64,000 nt of DNA from Paradevosia shaoguanensis (GCF_016801025.1 NZ_CP068983.1:3898501-3962500); one strand, 5' to 3'. Shown: positions 21,574 to 33,485, counted from the stretch's first letter. Made by a program: numbers and translations. Notes: a model not told the origin generated them from the letters alone.

Positions 21574-21674
21574 GCAGATTCTGCATAGCTTGTATGCTTG
21601 CAACGCGATGATTTGTAGGATTTGACTACGGACCATCCAAAGCCTCGAATCGACGCCGTGAATCCGGAGTAGTT

Positions 21675-23024
21675 ATGCGTCTTTCCCGTTACTTCCTGCC
21701 CGTGCTTCGCGAGGTTCCCAAGGAAGCCGAAATCGTTTCGCACCGGCTCATGTTGCGCGCCGGACTTATCCGTCAGCAGGCTTCGGGCATGTATTCATGG
21801 CTGCCGATCGGCTACCGCGTGCTGATGAAGGTCAAGGCCATCATCGAGCAGGAGCAGGACCGCTCCGGCGCCGTCGAATTGCTGATGCCCACGCTCCAGT
21901 CCGCGGACCTGTGGCGCGAGAGCGGGCGCTACGACGCCTATGGCAAGGAAATGCTGCGCATCAAGGACCGCAACGAGCGCGACATGCTCTATGGTCCGAC
22001 GAACGAGGAGATGATCACCGACATCTTCCGGACGTTCGTGAAGTCCTACAAGGACCTGCCGCTCAATCTCTACCACGTGCAGTGGAAGTTCCGTGACGAG
22101 ATCCGTCCGCGCTTCGGCACGATGCGCTCGCGCGAATTCCTGATGAAGGACGCCTATTCGTTCGACCTCGACGAGGCGAGCGCCGTGCGCGCCTATCACC
22201 GCATGTTCGTGGCTTATCTGCGTACGTTCCATCGCCTTGGCGTCACCGCCATTCCGATGCGCGCCGATACCGGCCCGATCGGCGGCGATCTCAGCCACGA
22301 ATTCATCATCCTGGCCGATACCGGCGAGAGTGCCGTCTTCTGCCATGCAGACCTGCTGCAGAAGCCGATTCCGGCCATCGATACCGATTATCGCGGCGAC
22401 CTGTCGCCGATCGTTGCCGACTGGACCTCGCTCTATGCGGCGACCGAGGAAATGGTCGACATGGCGGCTTTCGAAGCCCAGGTGCCCGAGGCCAAGCGGC
22501 TTTCTGCACGCGGCATCGAAGTCGGCCATATTTTCTACTTCGGAACGAAGTATTCCGCGCCGATGAAGGCGACCGTCACCGGTCCCGACGGCAAGGAAGT
22601 CACCGTGCATATGGGTTCTTACGGCATCGGCCCCACGCGAGTCGTGCCTGCCATCATCGAGGCGAGCCATGACGAGGCCGGCATTGTCTGGCCGGTCAGC
22701 GTCGCGCCGTTCGAAGCGGTGGTGATCAACCTCAAGTCCGGCGATGCGGATTCCGATGCGGCGAGCGAGAGGCTCTATGGCGAGCTGCAGAATGCGGGCA
22801 TCGACGCGCTCTACGACGACACGGAGCAGGGCGCCGGGGCCAAGTTCTCGACGGCCGACCTGATCGGTATTCCCTATCAGCTGATCGTCGGGCCGCGCGG
22901 ACTCAAATCCGGTGAGGTCGAGATCAAGCACCGCAAGTCGGGCGAACGCGAAACGCTGCCGATCGGCGCCGCGGTCGAAAGGCTTCGCGGCCTCATCGAA
23001 CCGCAAAGGCGAGACAAGGTTTGA
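21675..23024 (+). CDS. proS: Prolyl-tRNA synthetase
   Basis: A 449-residue class II aminoacyl-tRNA synthetase. Motif 2 is [23 protein letters not shown], and the C-terminal anticodon-binding domain ends NLKSGD...[14 protein letters not shown]. At this length it is the short alphaproteobacterial form lacking the ~180-residue editing (INS) insertion between motifs 2 and 3. CGGAGTAGTT gives a usable ribosome site before ATG 21675. The stop overlaps the TTG start of lolC, as in other Rhizobiales where proS and lolCD are linked. Confidence 0.95.
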   Translation: MRLSRYFLPVLREVPKEAEIVSHRLMLRAGLIRQQASGMYSWLPIGYRVLMKVKAIIEQEQDRSGAVELLMPTLQSADLWRESGRYDAYGKEMLRIKDRNERDMLYGPTNEEMITDIFRTFVKSYKDLPLNLYHVQWKFRDEIRPRFGTMRSREFLMKDAYSFDLDEASAVRAYHRMFVAYLRTFHRLGVTAIPMRADTGPIGGDLSHEFIILADTGESAVFCHADLLQKPIPAIDTDYRGDLSPIVADWTSLYAATEEMVDMAAFEAQVPEAKRLSARGIEVGHIFYFGTKYSAPMKATVTGPDGKEVTVHMGSYGIGPTRVVPAIIEASHDEAGIVWPVSVAPFEAVVINLKSGDADSDAASERLYGELQNAGIDALYDDTEQGAGAKFSTADLIGIPYQLIVGPRGLKSGEVEIKHRKSGERETLPIGAAVERLRGLIEPQRRDKV

Positions 23025-24394
23025 ACGCTCCCACATCGCAGATCACCGAACAGTCCACGAACGCCTTTTCGCGTTTCGAATGGATGGTCGCAGGGCGCTA
23101 CCTGCGCGCCCGCCGCAAGGACGCCTTCATCTCGGTGATCGCGGCCCTGACGATGGCAGGCGTGGCGATCGGTGTCGCCACGCTGATCGTCGTCATGTCG
23201 GTGATGAACGGGTTCCGCGAGGAACTGCTGACCAAGATACTGGGCCTTAACGGGCATTTCTCGGCGTTTCCGATCGAGGAAAAGTTCACGGACTATCGGC
23301 CGACGGTCAAGCTCATCGAGGGCGTGCCCGGCGTGCGCCACGCGGTGGCCTATGTCGAGGGCCAGGCCCTGGTATCGAGCGACACGAACCAATCGACCGG
23401 CGCCACCGTGCGCGGCATGGATTTCGAGGATATCCAGAAGCTCGGGCTGCTCTCCAAGAGCGCCATCCAGGGCGGCTGGGACCAGTGGGACCAGTCTAAC
23501 GGCGTGGCAATCGGCTATCGGTTGGCGGAGCGACTGGGCATTGGACTCGGGGCGGCGATCACGATAGTCAATCCCAACGGGGCGACGACGCCGTTCGGCA
23601 CGACGCCGCAGATCCGCTCGTTCCCGGTCAACGTGATCTTCAATGTGGGCATGGTCGAGTTCGACAGCTTCTATGTCTACATGCCGATGCATCTGGCCCA
23701 GGACTACTTCAAGATGTACGAGGACGTCCTGAAGCCGGGCGTCGAGCCGCCCGATCCGATGGCGACGGACGAGGAAATCGACAAGGCCTATGAGCGGCAA
23801 TATCGCGCCAGCGCGGTCGAAATCTTCATCGACAACCCTGACGACATCAACACGATGCGCGACCGGCTGCAGCAGACGCCGGGTATCCGGCCGATGATCC
23901 TGACCGACTGGCAGCAGCGGAACGAGACGTTCTTCTCGGCGCTGCAGGTGGAGCGGGTGGTGATGTTCACCATTCTCTCGATGATCGTGCTGGTTGCTGC
24001 GTTCAACATCATCTCGAGCCTCGTGATGCTGGTGAAGGACAAGGGCGCCGATATCGCGGTGCTGCGCACGATGGGCGCGACGCGCGGCTCGATCATGCGG
24101 ATATTCTCGATTACCGGCACGGCCATCGGGGTTATCGGCACGCTGATCGGGCTGGGGCTGGGACTGGTCATCGCATCCAATGCCGAGGCGTTGCGCGCTG
24201 GCATTTCCGAGCTTATCGGCGTGCGGCTCTTCCCGCCGGAGGTGTTCTTCCTCTCCTCGCTGCCATCCAAGGTCGATCCGATGGAGATCACGGTGGTGGT
24301 GGGGCTGGCGCTGCTGCTGAGCTTCCTGGCCACGCTTTATCCCGCATTGCGGGCCGCCCAATACGATCCGGTCGAGGCTTTGCGGTATGAGTGA
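23021..24394 (+). CDS. lolC: Lipoprotein-releasing ABC transporter permease LolC/LolE type
   Basis: A 457-residue inner-membrane permease that with LolD extracts outer-membrane lipoproteins. The N-terminal signature [20 protein letters not shown] leads into transmembrane helix 1 ([20 protein letters not shown]). A large periplasmic domain (about 60-300) is followed by three helices, and it ends [18 protein letters not shown]. The chosen start is TTG 23021, overlapping the proS stop (TTGA) with GAGACAAGG upstream. One permease gene suggests a homodimeric LolF-like exporter rather than separate LolC and LolE; this is inference, since another copy could lie elsewhere. Confidence 0.93.
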   Translation: MNAPTSQITEQSTNAFSRFEWMVAGRYLRARRKDAFISVIAALTMAGVAIGVATLIVVMSVMNGFREELLTKILGLNGHFSAFPIEEKFTDYRPTVKLIEGVPGVRHAVAYVEGQALVSSDTNQSTGATVRGMDFEDIQKLGLLSKSAIQGGWDQWDQSNGVAIGYRLAERLGIGLGAAITIVNPNGATTPFGTTPQIRSFPVNVIFNVGMVEFDSFYVYMPMHLAQDYFKMYEDVLKPGVEPPDPMATDEEIDKAYERQYRASAVEIFIDNPDDINTMRDRLQQTPGIRPMILTDWQQRNETFFSALQVERVVMFTILSMIVLVAAFNIISSLVMLVKDKGADIAVLRTMGATRGSIMRIFSITGTAIGVIGTLIGLGLGLVIASNAEALRAGISELIGVRLFPPEVFFLSSLPSKVDPMEITVVVGLALLLSFLATLYPALRAAQYDPVEALRYE

Positions 24395-25073
24395 TACGCA
24401 ATTGGTGCTGCGCGGCGTCCATCGCCATTACGGCGAGGGCGAAACGATCGTTCGCGTGCTCGAAGCGGCCGACCTGACCGTCAAGGGCGGGGAACTGGTG
24501 GCGCTCGTGGCGCCGTCGGGGGCCGGCAAATCGACGCTGCTGCATATTTCGGGGCTGCTCGAGCGACCGCAGCAGGGCGAAGTCGAGATTCTGGGCGTGC
24601 CGACGAGCCATCTGGGTGACCGCGCCCGCACGATGCTGCGGCGGACGACGGTGGGCTATGTCTATCAGTTCCACCACCTGCTGCCCGAATTCACGGCGCT
24701 TGAGAACGTTTCGATCCCGCAGCTCATCGCCGGCAAGGGCCAGGCGGAGGCGGACAAGCGCAGCCACGAATTGCTGGCCATTCTCGGGGTGGATTCGCGC
24801 GCGACGCACCGGCCGGCGGAATTGTCGGGCGGCGAGCAGCAGCGCGTGGCGATCGCCCGCGCGGCGGCCAACCATCCGCGGGTGATTCTGGCGGACGAGC
24901 CGACGGGCAATCTCGATCCGGCGACGAGCGACCTGGTGTTCGAGGCGCTGCGGCAGCTGATCCGGGACGAGGGCGCTGCGGCGCTCATCGCGACGCATAA
25001 CTACGATCTGGCGCGGCGGGCGGACCGGATCGTGACGCTCAAGAACGGGCTGGTGCTTCCGCATACGCTTTAG
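24387..25073 (+). CDS. lolD: Lipoprotein-releasing ABC transporter ATPase
   Basis: A 228-residue ATP-binding subunit partnering the upstream permease. Walker A is [12 protein letters not shown], the signature is [15 protein letters not shown], Walker B is [13 protein letters not shown], and the switch His is in [12 protein letters not shown]. The start lies eight bases inside the permease gene, consistent with coupled translation. Confidence 0.95.
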   Translation: MSDTQLVLRGVHRHYGEGETIVRVLEAADLTVKGGELVALVAPSGAGKSTLLHISGLLERPQQGEVEILGVPTSHLGDRARTMLRRTTVGYVYQFHHLLPEFTALENVSIPQLIAGKGQAEADKRSHELLAILGVDSRATHRPAELSGGEQQRVAIARAAANHPRVILADEPTGNLDPATSDLVFEALRQLIRDEGAAALIATHNYDLARRADRIVTLKNGLVLPHTL

Positions 25074-25108
25074 GGCGCGGGCGGGGCTGTTCGCAATCCA
25101 ATCATCAT

Positions 25109-25204
25109 CAGTGAACTTCCCCGGTGAAAGCCCGGGGCCGCGAGCGGCTCCGCTCGTGGGGGGCGGTGCAATGGCGCCGGATCAGGTCCGGGGAAGTGCG
25201 GCGG
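25109..25204. repeat. Palindromic intergenic repeat, copy A
   Basis: An approximately 96-bp element. Its ends are inverted copies, AACTTCCCCGG at the left and CCGGGGAAGT at the right, and it contains three smaller hairpins (CCCCGG..CCGGGG; CGAGCGG..CCGCTCG; CCGGA..TCCGG). It lies between lolD and the SOS microprotein gene. It aligns along its whole length with the copy at 45738-45835 and, inverted, with that at 29556-29648. The architecture is that of a REP/BIME-like or palindromic-MITE element. Confidence 0.8.
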
Positions 25205-25348
25205 TTGGGGCATGGGTAAGCGGCTAAGCCCCGGTGGACCTGACGAGGGAATCATCAAGCTCCAGCGGAGGCGGGCAGGCTGCGTGTCTTGCCACGTGCC
25301 TGTGAACATGCAGAACAGCGTGCATACGAGCCCGGCCTGCTGGCGGTG

Positions 25349-25363
25349 TTAACGTTTCGTTAT
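25349..25363 (+). promoter_or_regulatory. Possible CtrA-type box
   Basis: TTAA-N7-TTAT matches seven of eight positions of the alphaproteobacterial CtrA consensus TTAA-N7-TTAA. It lies about 65-80 bases upstream of the predicted start of the SOS microprotein transcript. It is short and AT-rich and could be chance. Confidence 0.25.
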
Positions 25364-25392
25364 CTCTTTAACCTTGCGCACATCGATGTTCC

Positions 25393-25421
25393 TGGACATG
25401 AACGGAGAGAGAACATATAAG
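25393..25421 (+). promoter_or_regulatory. LexA-controlled promoter of the microprotein gene
   Basis: -35 TGGACA (25393-25398) and -10 TATAAG (25416-25421) are separated by exactly 17 bp. The spacer contains GAAC-GGAGAGA-GAAC (25400-25414), a perfect match to the GAAC-N7-GAAC (reverse GTTC-N7-GTTC) LexA operator known from Rhizobiales and Rhodobacterales. A third GAAC follows at 25421-25424. LexA bound here would cover the core promoter, so the gene downstream should be off until DNA damage. Confidence 0.8.
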
Positions 25422-25450
25422 AACAAAACAGCAACCACGGAGGCTTGGAA

Positions 25451-25552
25451 ATGATTGTCGGTTTCTTCAAGGACCTGTTCGCCGTTCTCGCCCTGGGCGC
25501 GTTCACCATCTCGGCGCTCACGTGGATGGATGTGCTGTCCCGACTCGTGTGA
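25451..25552 (+). CDS. 33-residue SOS-regulated single-pass membrane microprotein
   Basis: It starts MIVGFFKDLFAVLALG and ends ALTWMDVLSRLV. One hydrophobic helix spans about residues 9-25, with Lys7/Asp8 before it and a short amphipathic tail after it. GGAGG (25439-25443) sits seven bases from the ATG, and about 85% of codons end in G or C, as in real genes here. A LexA-controlled promoter lies just upstream and a GC hairpin just downstream, making it a self-contained unit. I do not recognise a family. Size, membrane helix and SOS control are like Caulobacter SidA, a cell-division inhibitor; a similar role is inference, and a type I toxin-like or polymerase-linked role is possible. Confidence 0.75.
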   Translation: MIVGFFKDLFAVLALGAFTISALTWMDVLSRLV

Positions 25553-25569
25553 GGGTGTGAATTGATCGT

Positions 25570-25593
25570 GAGGCGCGGTTGGCTCCGCGCCTC
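25570..25593 (+). terminator. GC-rich hairpin between the microprotein gene and dnaE
   Basis: A perfect 9-bp stem GAGGCGCGG / CCGCGCCTC with loop TTGGCT, 17 bases after the microprotein stop codon. No T-run follows, so it may only attenuate, or act with Rho. It separates the SOS unit from dnaE. Confidence 0.5.
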
Positions 25594-25613
25594 GGGGATG
25601 TCAGAACACGCTC

Positions 25614-29069
<3,456 letters not shown>

Positions 29070-29220
29070 GAGGCGCTTGGGGGATTCGGGGACTCGATCG
29101 GGGCGGCGGTGTGTGCCTCCAGCGGGGCGGCGTCAAATGATGCCCGTAAGGGGGACGGTTGTTTGGGAGCTACCCGCGGTGGATGCTTTACGTTTAGCGC
29201 GCCGGCCACGGGGCGGCGGC

Positions 29221-29281
29221 GACCTCCACTCGCGCAGGGAAATCCGTAGGCCCCGGCTCTTCGGCCGGGGAAGTTCGGTGG
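29221..29281. repeat. Palindromic intergenic repeat, copy B (partial, inverted)
   Basis: It contains CCCCGGC-TCTTCG-GCCGGGG followed by AAGTTCGGTG. In reverse complement this matches the left half of the copy at 45738-45835, including the CCACTCG-type central arm. The other half is missing or displaced: a GGGGACTCGATCGGGGC stretch near 29085-29103 may be its separated end. Confidence 0.6.
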
Positions 29282-29555
29282 TGGGGCGGGGGGCGGAGAC
29301 GACTGGCCGGGTAGCGAACAGCGATAGCGGTGCCGGTCTCTTGCTACGGCTCGATGGCCACAAGTCGAGTTCATGGATTGCGATGGTAGCAAGTCGGCGG
29401 CCGATGTGCCGAGCGTTAGTTGGGTCGCAGATGCTATCAGCGCCGTGATTAGAGGCGGTTGCATCCGGCGGTGTGAAGCTGAGTGTGGCTCGCGTCGCGA
29501 AGGGCTTGTTGGAATACGAGCGCGATTGGTGCTTTGCGTCTGACGTAGCCACCCC

Positions 29556-29648
29556 CACAGCACTTCTCCGGACTTGATCGGGGCCTATTCAGCTCTCCGC
29601 TCGCGGGGGGTATCCGTGCCCCGGGTATTCGCCCGGGGAAGTGCGGTG
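29556..29648. repeat. Palindromic intergenic repeat, copy C (inverted)
   Basis: A full-length copy in reverse orientation: CACTTCTCCGGACTTGATCG at the left end, a CCGCTCGCGGGG central arm, and CCCCGGG..CCCGGGG plus AAGTGCGGTG at the right end. It aligns in reverse complement with the copies at 25109 and 45738. Confidence 0.75.
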
Positions 29649-29747
29649 GTAAGGCGGGGCTAGAGAAAAGCGGGTTGCGCGGGGGCTGTTGGGGCTCGGA
29701 AGCGAGCCGAAACGTATCCATATCAGATCGCTCGCGTCGCGTCATAA

Positions 29748-29779
29748 GCACGTTTTCTCGGCGAAAACGGCGTGTTATT
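29748..29779 (+). terminator. Possible hairpin terminator upstream of the LysE gene
   Basis: CGTTTTC-TCGGC-GAAAACG (29751-29769) forms a 7-bp stem, extended outward by CACG/CGTG pairing with one bulge, and is followed by TTATTT. It would insulate the exporter genes from upstream transcription. Confidence 0.4.
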
Positions 29780-29813
29780 TCTGGCGCGGGGCGTTCGCCT
29801 CGGGGGAAGCAAG

Positions 29814-30434
29814 ATGTTCGATCTGGCGACTATCGTGACCTATCTCGGGGCGTGCTTCGTGCTGGCTATCGTGCCGGGGCCGACGGTGACGGTGATTATT
29901 GCCAATGCGCTGGCGCGCGGGACGTTGGCGGGGTTGGGGATCGTGCTGGGGACGCAGCTTGGGCTGGTGACCATGATCCTGGTGGTGGCCAGCGGCATGG
30001 AAGCGCTGGTGAGCTTCATGGGGTGGGCGTTTGACTGGATCAAGCTGATCGGCGCGGCCTACCTCATCTGGCTCGGCTTCAAGATGCTGCGGAGCAAGGG
30101 CGAGCTGGGTACGGCCAAGGCGGTCAAGGAGAAGTCGTTCATGGCGATCGTCATGGAAGGGTTCTTCGTGATCTGGGCCAATCCCAAGGCGCTGATCTTC
30201 TTCGGTGCGTTCATTCCGCAGTTCGTGCGGCTGGAAAGCCCGACTTTTCCGCAGATCATGATCCTGGGCTTCTTCTTCATGCTCGTGGCCGGTTCGACTG
30301 ACTCGATCTACGCCATCATCGCGGGCAGGGCGCGCGGATTGCTAAGCGTGGCGCGCGTGCGGCTGCTCAATCGCGTCTCGGGCGTGATCCTGATGGCGGG
30401 CGGCGTGTGGCTGGCCTTGCAGAAGCGAGCCTGA
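29814..30434 (+). CDS. LysE/RhtB family amino-acid exporter (first copy)
   Basis: A 206-residue inner-membrane protein with about six hydrophobic segments. The family motif [20 protein letters not shown] is followed by [11 protein letters not shown] and [16 protein letters not shown]. Members export amino acids or related small molecules; the substrate cannot be read. ATG 29814 follows GGGGGAAGCAAG, and the frame open from 29772 is not needed. It is close in length and sequence to the exporter at 31185, with an acetyltransferase gene between them in the same direction. Confidence 0.88.
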   Translation: MFDLATIVTYLGACFVLAIVPGPTVTVIIANALARGTLAGLGIVLGTQLGLVTMILVVASGMEALVSFMGWAFDWIKLIGAAYLIWLGFKMLRSKGELGTAKAVKEKSFMAIVMEGFFVIWANPKALIFFGAFIPQFVRLESPTFPQIMILGFFFMLVAGSTDSIYAIIAGRARGLLSVARVRLLNRVSGVILMAGGVWLALQKRA

Positions 30435-30438
30435 GCCT

Positions 30439-31179
30439 GTGACCATCGAATTATGGAGCCTGGCCGACCGCCCGGACCTGCTGGCGGCGGCGGAAGATCT
30501 GACGGGCGCGCTTTATCCGGTCTACATGCAGCACGACACCGTTTCGAATGCGTGCTGGTCGTTGCTCTATGGCGAGCATCTTGCGCGGTACCAGACGATT
30601 GCGACCGGTGAGGGCGTCGTCATCGCTTATGGCAATTCGGTGCCGTTCTTCTGGCCGGAAGGGCAGGAGCTGCCCGATGACGGGTGGGACGCGGTGTTGC
30701 GCGACGGCACGGCGGATGCCGAGGGCGAACGACGGGCCAATGCGCTGTCGGCGCTTTCGATCGTCGTGGCGCCGAGCCATCGCGGTTCGGCACTGGCGGA
30801 CCGGATGCTGGAAGCGATGAAAGCGGCGGCGCGGGCGAACGGGCTCGAGGCCCTCGTGGCGCCGGTCCGGCCGACACGGAAGGCGGATTATCCGCTCCAC
30901 TCGTTCGAGGACTATTGCAGCTGGCAGACTCCGGACGGCGCGCCGTTCGATCCGTGGGTGCGCAAGCATTGGCGGCTTGGCGCGCGCATTCTCAAGGCGG
31001 CGCCACGCTCGATGGTCATTCCCGGCACGTTGGCACAGTGGCAGGACTGGGCGGGATTGCGGTTTCCGGTGAGCGGGAAATATGCGTTTGCGGGCGGGCT
31101 CGCGCCACTGGACGTCGATGTCGAGGGCGACAGCGCCGTCTATGTCGAACCTAATCTCTGGATGCAGCATCAGATCTAA
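30439..31179 (+). CDS. GNAT-type acyltransferase
   Basis: A 246-residue protein with a recognisable acetyl-CoA-binding core: LSALSIVVAPSHRGSALADR (motif A, with the HRGSAL pyrophosphate loop), then MLEAMKAAARANGLEALVAP. The C-terminal part (DPWVRKHWRLGARILKAAP) is typical of a distinct GNAT subgroup. It starts with GTG 30439, four bases after the upstream exporter, and five bases separate its stop from the next exporter, so the three form one operon. Substrate unknown; modification of a compound handled by the flanking exporters is plausible inference. Confidence 0.78.
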   Translation: MTIELWSLADRPDLLAAAEDLTGALYPVYMQHDTVSNACWSLLYGEHLARYQTIATGEGVVIAYGNSVPFFWPEGQELPDDGWDAVLRDGTADAEGERRANALSALSIVVAPSHRGSALADRMLEAMKAAARANGLEALVAPVRPTRKADYPLHSFEDYCSWQTPDGAPFDPWVRKHWRLGARILKAAPRSMVIPGTLAQWQDWAGLRFPVSGKYAFAGGLAPLDVDVEGDSAVYVEPNLWMQHQI

Positions 31180-31184
31180 AACCC

Positions 31185-31805
31185 GTGTTCGACCTAGCCA
31201 GCCTTACCACCTTCATCATCGCGGCGTTCGTCGTCGTCATCGTTCCCGGCATTACGGTTTCGGCCATCGTGAGCACCGCGCTGGCGCGCGGGTTCAAGGC
31301 GGGCATGCTCATCGAGCTGGGAGCGCAGATCGGGCGGCTCAGCATGGTGGTGCTGGTCGCGGTGGCGCTCGAGGCGGTGACGGTGGCGGTCACGGCTTCG
31401 TTCTTCTGGATCAAGCTGGTCGGCGCGGTCTATCTCGCCTGGATCGGGTGGGGATATCTGAGTTCGCGCAGCTCGATCACGCTCGACAAGAGTCGGGCGG
31501 AGCCGACGGCGTGGCGGCAGGTGGTCTCGGGCTTTTTCGTGCTGTGGAGCAATCCGAAGGCATTTCTCTTCTTCGGGGCGTTCCTGCCGCAATTCGTGAA
31601 CCCGAATTATCCAGCCTGGCCGCAGGTGGTGATCCTCGGGCTGATCGAGATGGGGGCGGCGCTCATCACGGATACGGCCTATATCATCATCGCGTCGCGG
31701 GCGCGGCACCTGCTGACCGGCAAGCTGGCGCAGTATGTCAACAAGGCGGCCGGGGTGATCCTGATCGGGGCAGCCGTCTGGCTTGCCTTGCAGCATCAGG
31801 CGTGA
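31185..31805 (+). CDS. LysE/RhtB family amino-acid exporter (second copy)
   Basis: A 206-residue exporter starting with GTG, with VPGITVSAIVSTALARGFKAG, WSNPKAFLFFGAFLPQFV and a C-terminus GVILIGAAVWLALQHQA that nearly repeats that of the copy at 29814. The middle helices differ more, suggesting an old tandem duplication with later specialisation. Last gene of the exporter/GNAT trio. Confidence 0.87.
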   Translation: MFDLASLTTFIIAAFVVVIVPGITVSAIVSTALARGFKAGMLIELGAQIGRLSMVVLVAVALEAVTVAVTASFFWIKLVGAVYLAWIGWGYLSSRSSITLDKSRAEPTAWRQVVSGFFVLWSNPKAFLFFGAFLPQFVNPNYPAWPQVVILGLIEMGAALITDTAYIIIASRARHLLTGKLAQYVNKAAGVILIGAAVWLALQHQA

Positions 31806-31845
31806 CACAACCCGCCAACAAAGAAAATCAGGCGGGGGAACGTCA

Positions 31846-32337
31846 ATGTCGCGGCTTGTCGGCTTTTACCCGGGATCGTTCGATCCGGTCACCAATGGCC
31901 ACCTCGACGTCATCGAGCGGTCCTGCAAGCTGGTGGATCGGCTCGTGGTCGCGGTCGGCACGCACCATTCCAAGGCGCCGCTTTTTGCCCATGAAGACCG
32001 CATGGAGCTGCTGCGGCAGACGGTCGAGCCGATCGGCAAGCGCACCGACACGCAGATCGACGTGATCGAGTTCGACGGCGTCATGGTGCTGGCGGCGCGC
32101 GAGGCGGGCGCCAAGCTGGTCATTCGCGGGCTGCGCGATACGACAGACTATAATTACGAGATGCAGATGGTAGGCATGAACGCGCAGATGGCGCCGGACC
32201 TGCAGACCGTTTTCGTGCCCTCCAGCCCCCATGTCCGGCACATCTCCGCCACACTTGTGCGTCAGATCGCGCAATTGGGCGGCGATATTGCCGCTTTCGT
32301 ACCCGCAATCGTTCTCAAGGCCCTGAAAAACAAATGA
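31846..32337 (+). CDS. coaD: Phosphopantetheine adenylyltransferase
   Basis: A 163-residue enzyme of coenzyme A synthesis that adenylates 4'-phosphopantetheine. The nucleotidyltransferase signature FYPGSFDPVTNGHLDVI is at the N-terminus, and the C-terminal VPSSPHVRHISATLVRQIA contains the family's conserved Ser/Arg. ATG 31846 follows GGGGGAACGTCA; the frame open from 31783 overlaps the exporter. The stop overlaps the next gene's ATG (ATGA). Confidence 0.95.
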   Translation: MSRLVGFYPGSFDPVTNGHLDVIERSCKLVDRLVVAVGTHHSKAPLFAHEDRMELLRQTVEPIGKRTDTQIDVIEFDGVMVLAAREAGAKLVIRGLRDTTDYNYEMQMVGMNAQMAPDLQTVFVPSSPHVRHISATLVRQIAQLGGDIAAFVPAIVLKALKNK

Positions 32338-32921
32338 ACGCTGCCGCTGCCTTTCCTCGCCTCGATCGCATGATCGCCACGTTCGCCTTCGCCGTCGTGG
32401 CGGCCGTCGCCGGTATTCTCGTTGCGCCGCAGGTGGCGCAGGCCCAGCAGAGCGGCACGCCGCACCTGATGCTGCAGCTCAAGGATGGCGTCGTCGATAT
32501 CGAATTGCTGCCTGCCGTCGCCCCCAAGCACGTCGAGCGCATTGTGACGCTCACTAACCAGGGCTTCTACAACGGCATCGTGTTCCACCGCGTGATCGAG
32601 GGCTTCATGGCCCAGACGGGCGACCCGACCGGCACCGGCATGGGCGGTTCGGACCTGCCGGACCTGCAGGCCGAATTCTCGAGCGAGCCGTTCGTCCGCG
32701 GCACCGTGGGCGCTGCGCGTACGCAGGACCCGAACAGCGCCAATTCGCAGTTCTTCATCATGTTCGGCGAGGCGCCGCACCTCAACGGTCAGTATACCGT
32801 GTTCGGCAAGGTGGTTGCGGGCATGGAGCTCGTGGACAATATCAAGAAGGGCGCGCAGTCGGACAACGGCACCGTGACCGACCCGGACAAGATCATTTCC
32901 GCCAAGATCGAATACAAGTAA
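32334..32921 (+). CDS. ppiA: Exported cyclophilin-type peptidyl-prolyl isomerase
   Basis: A 195-residue cis-trans prolyl isomerase. An N-terminal signal peptide (hydrophobic MIATFAFAVVAAVAGILVAP, likely cleavage after VAQAQ) sends it to the periplasm. The cyclophilin core shows VFHRVIEGFMAQTGDPTGTG (catalytic Arg, Phe, Gln) and NSANSQFFIMFGEAPHLNGQ. It forms a tandem pair with the cytosolic paralogue at 32947. Confidence 0.92.
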   Translation: MNAAAAFPRLDRMIATFAFAVVAAVAGILVAPQVAQAQQSGTPHLMLQLKDGVVDIELLPAVAPKHVERIVTLTNQGFYNGIVFHRVIEGFMAQTGDPTGTGMGGSDLPDLQAEFSSEPFVRGTVGAARTQDPNSANSQFFIMFGEAPHLNGQYTVFGKVVAGMELVDNIKKGAQSDNGTVTDPDKIISAKIEYK

Positions 32922-32946
32922 TCCGTTTCTTCCCAGGAGTACCCCC

Positions 32947-33420
32947 ATGGCCGAATACGCCGATCCCGAAAACACGCTGGTCATCGAGACCACCAAGGGC
33001 AACGTCGTCATCCAGATGCGACCGGACCTGGCTCCCAACCACGTCGAGCACATCAAGAAGCTCGCTCGTGAAGGCTTCTATGACGGGGTGGTGTTCCATC
33101 GCGTGATCGACGGCTTCATGGCGCAGACGGGCGATCCGACCGGCACCGGCATGGGCGGCTCGAAGTACCCGGACCTCAAGCAGGAATTCAACGCCGAGCC
33201 GCATGTGCGCGGCACGGCTTCGATGGCCCGCTCGCAGAATCCGAACAGCGCCAATTCGCAGTTCTTCATCTGCTTTGATGACGCGCGCTTCCTCGACCGC
33301 CAGTACACGGTCTGGGGCAAGGTCATCGAAGGCATGGAAAATGTCGACCAGATCAAGCGCGGCGAGCCCGTGAAGGATCCGGACAAGATGGTTTCGGTCA
33401 AAGTGGCCGCCGACCTCTAA
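32947..33420 (+). CDS. ppiB: Cytosolic cyclophilin-type peptidyl-prolyl isomerase
   Basis: A 157-residue cyclophilin lacking a signal peptide. The active-site block VFHRVIDGFMAQTGDPTGTG and NSANSQFFICFDDARFLDRQ are nearly identical to those of the upstream exported paralogue, pointing to tandem duplication. AGGAG precedes the ATG. A strong terminator follows. Confidence 0.93.
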   Translation: MAEYADPENTLVIETTKGNVVIQMRPDLAPNHVEHIKKLAREGFYDGVVFHRVIDGFMAQTGDPTGTGMGGSKYPDLKQEFNAEPHVRGTASMARSQNPNSANSQFFICFDDARFLDRQYTVWGKVIEGMENVDQIKRGEPVKDPDKMVSVKVAADL

Positions 33421-33440
33421 TCCCTTTCGCATTTCTCGCG

Positions 33441-33485
33441 TTTCGGCGGCGGCGGCATTGATCCGCCGCCGCCGAAATTCTTTAG
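33441..33485 (+). terminator. Rho-independent terminator after ppiB
   Basis: A perfect 15-bp stem (TTTCGGCGGCGGCGG, 33441-33455, with CCGCCGCCGCCGAAA, 33463-33477), loop CATTGAT, then TTCTTT. It separates the coaD-ppiA-ppiB unit from queA. Confidence 0.8.

Larger units (their letters stand above)
20933..21674. other. 742-bp gap between the methyltransferase and proS
   Basis: The gap holds a terminator-like hairpin just after the methyltransferase, an AT-richer stretch (21030-21200) with no gene I can support, and a promoter-plus-terminator unit on the minus strand (about 21400-21573), listed separately. Several Arg/Pro-rich frames are open between 21090 and 21480 but lack ribosome sites and family resemblance. 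Confidence 0.5.
29070..29813. other. 744-bp gap after dnaE, rich in repeat fragments
   Basis: It holds two palindromic repeat copies (one at 29556-29648, one partial at 29221-29281), a possible third fragment near 29081-29111 and a hairpin at 29748-29773. Between 29430 and 29555 one frame reads VKLSVARVAKGLLEYERDW, but it has no start, ribosome site or family match, so it is at most a remnant. No supported gene. Confidence 0.45.

Noticed and set aside
29430-29560. Possible gene remnant reading KLSVARVAKGLLEYERDW
   Set aside because: No start codon, no ribosome site, no recognised family, and neighbouring frames are equally open.
31810-31837. CCCGCC / GGCGGG pairing between the LysE gene and coaD
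   Set aside because: The loop is 14 bases, the stem is only six pairs and no T-run follows, so it is not a convincing terminator.
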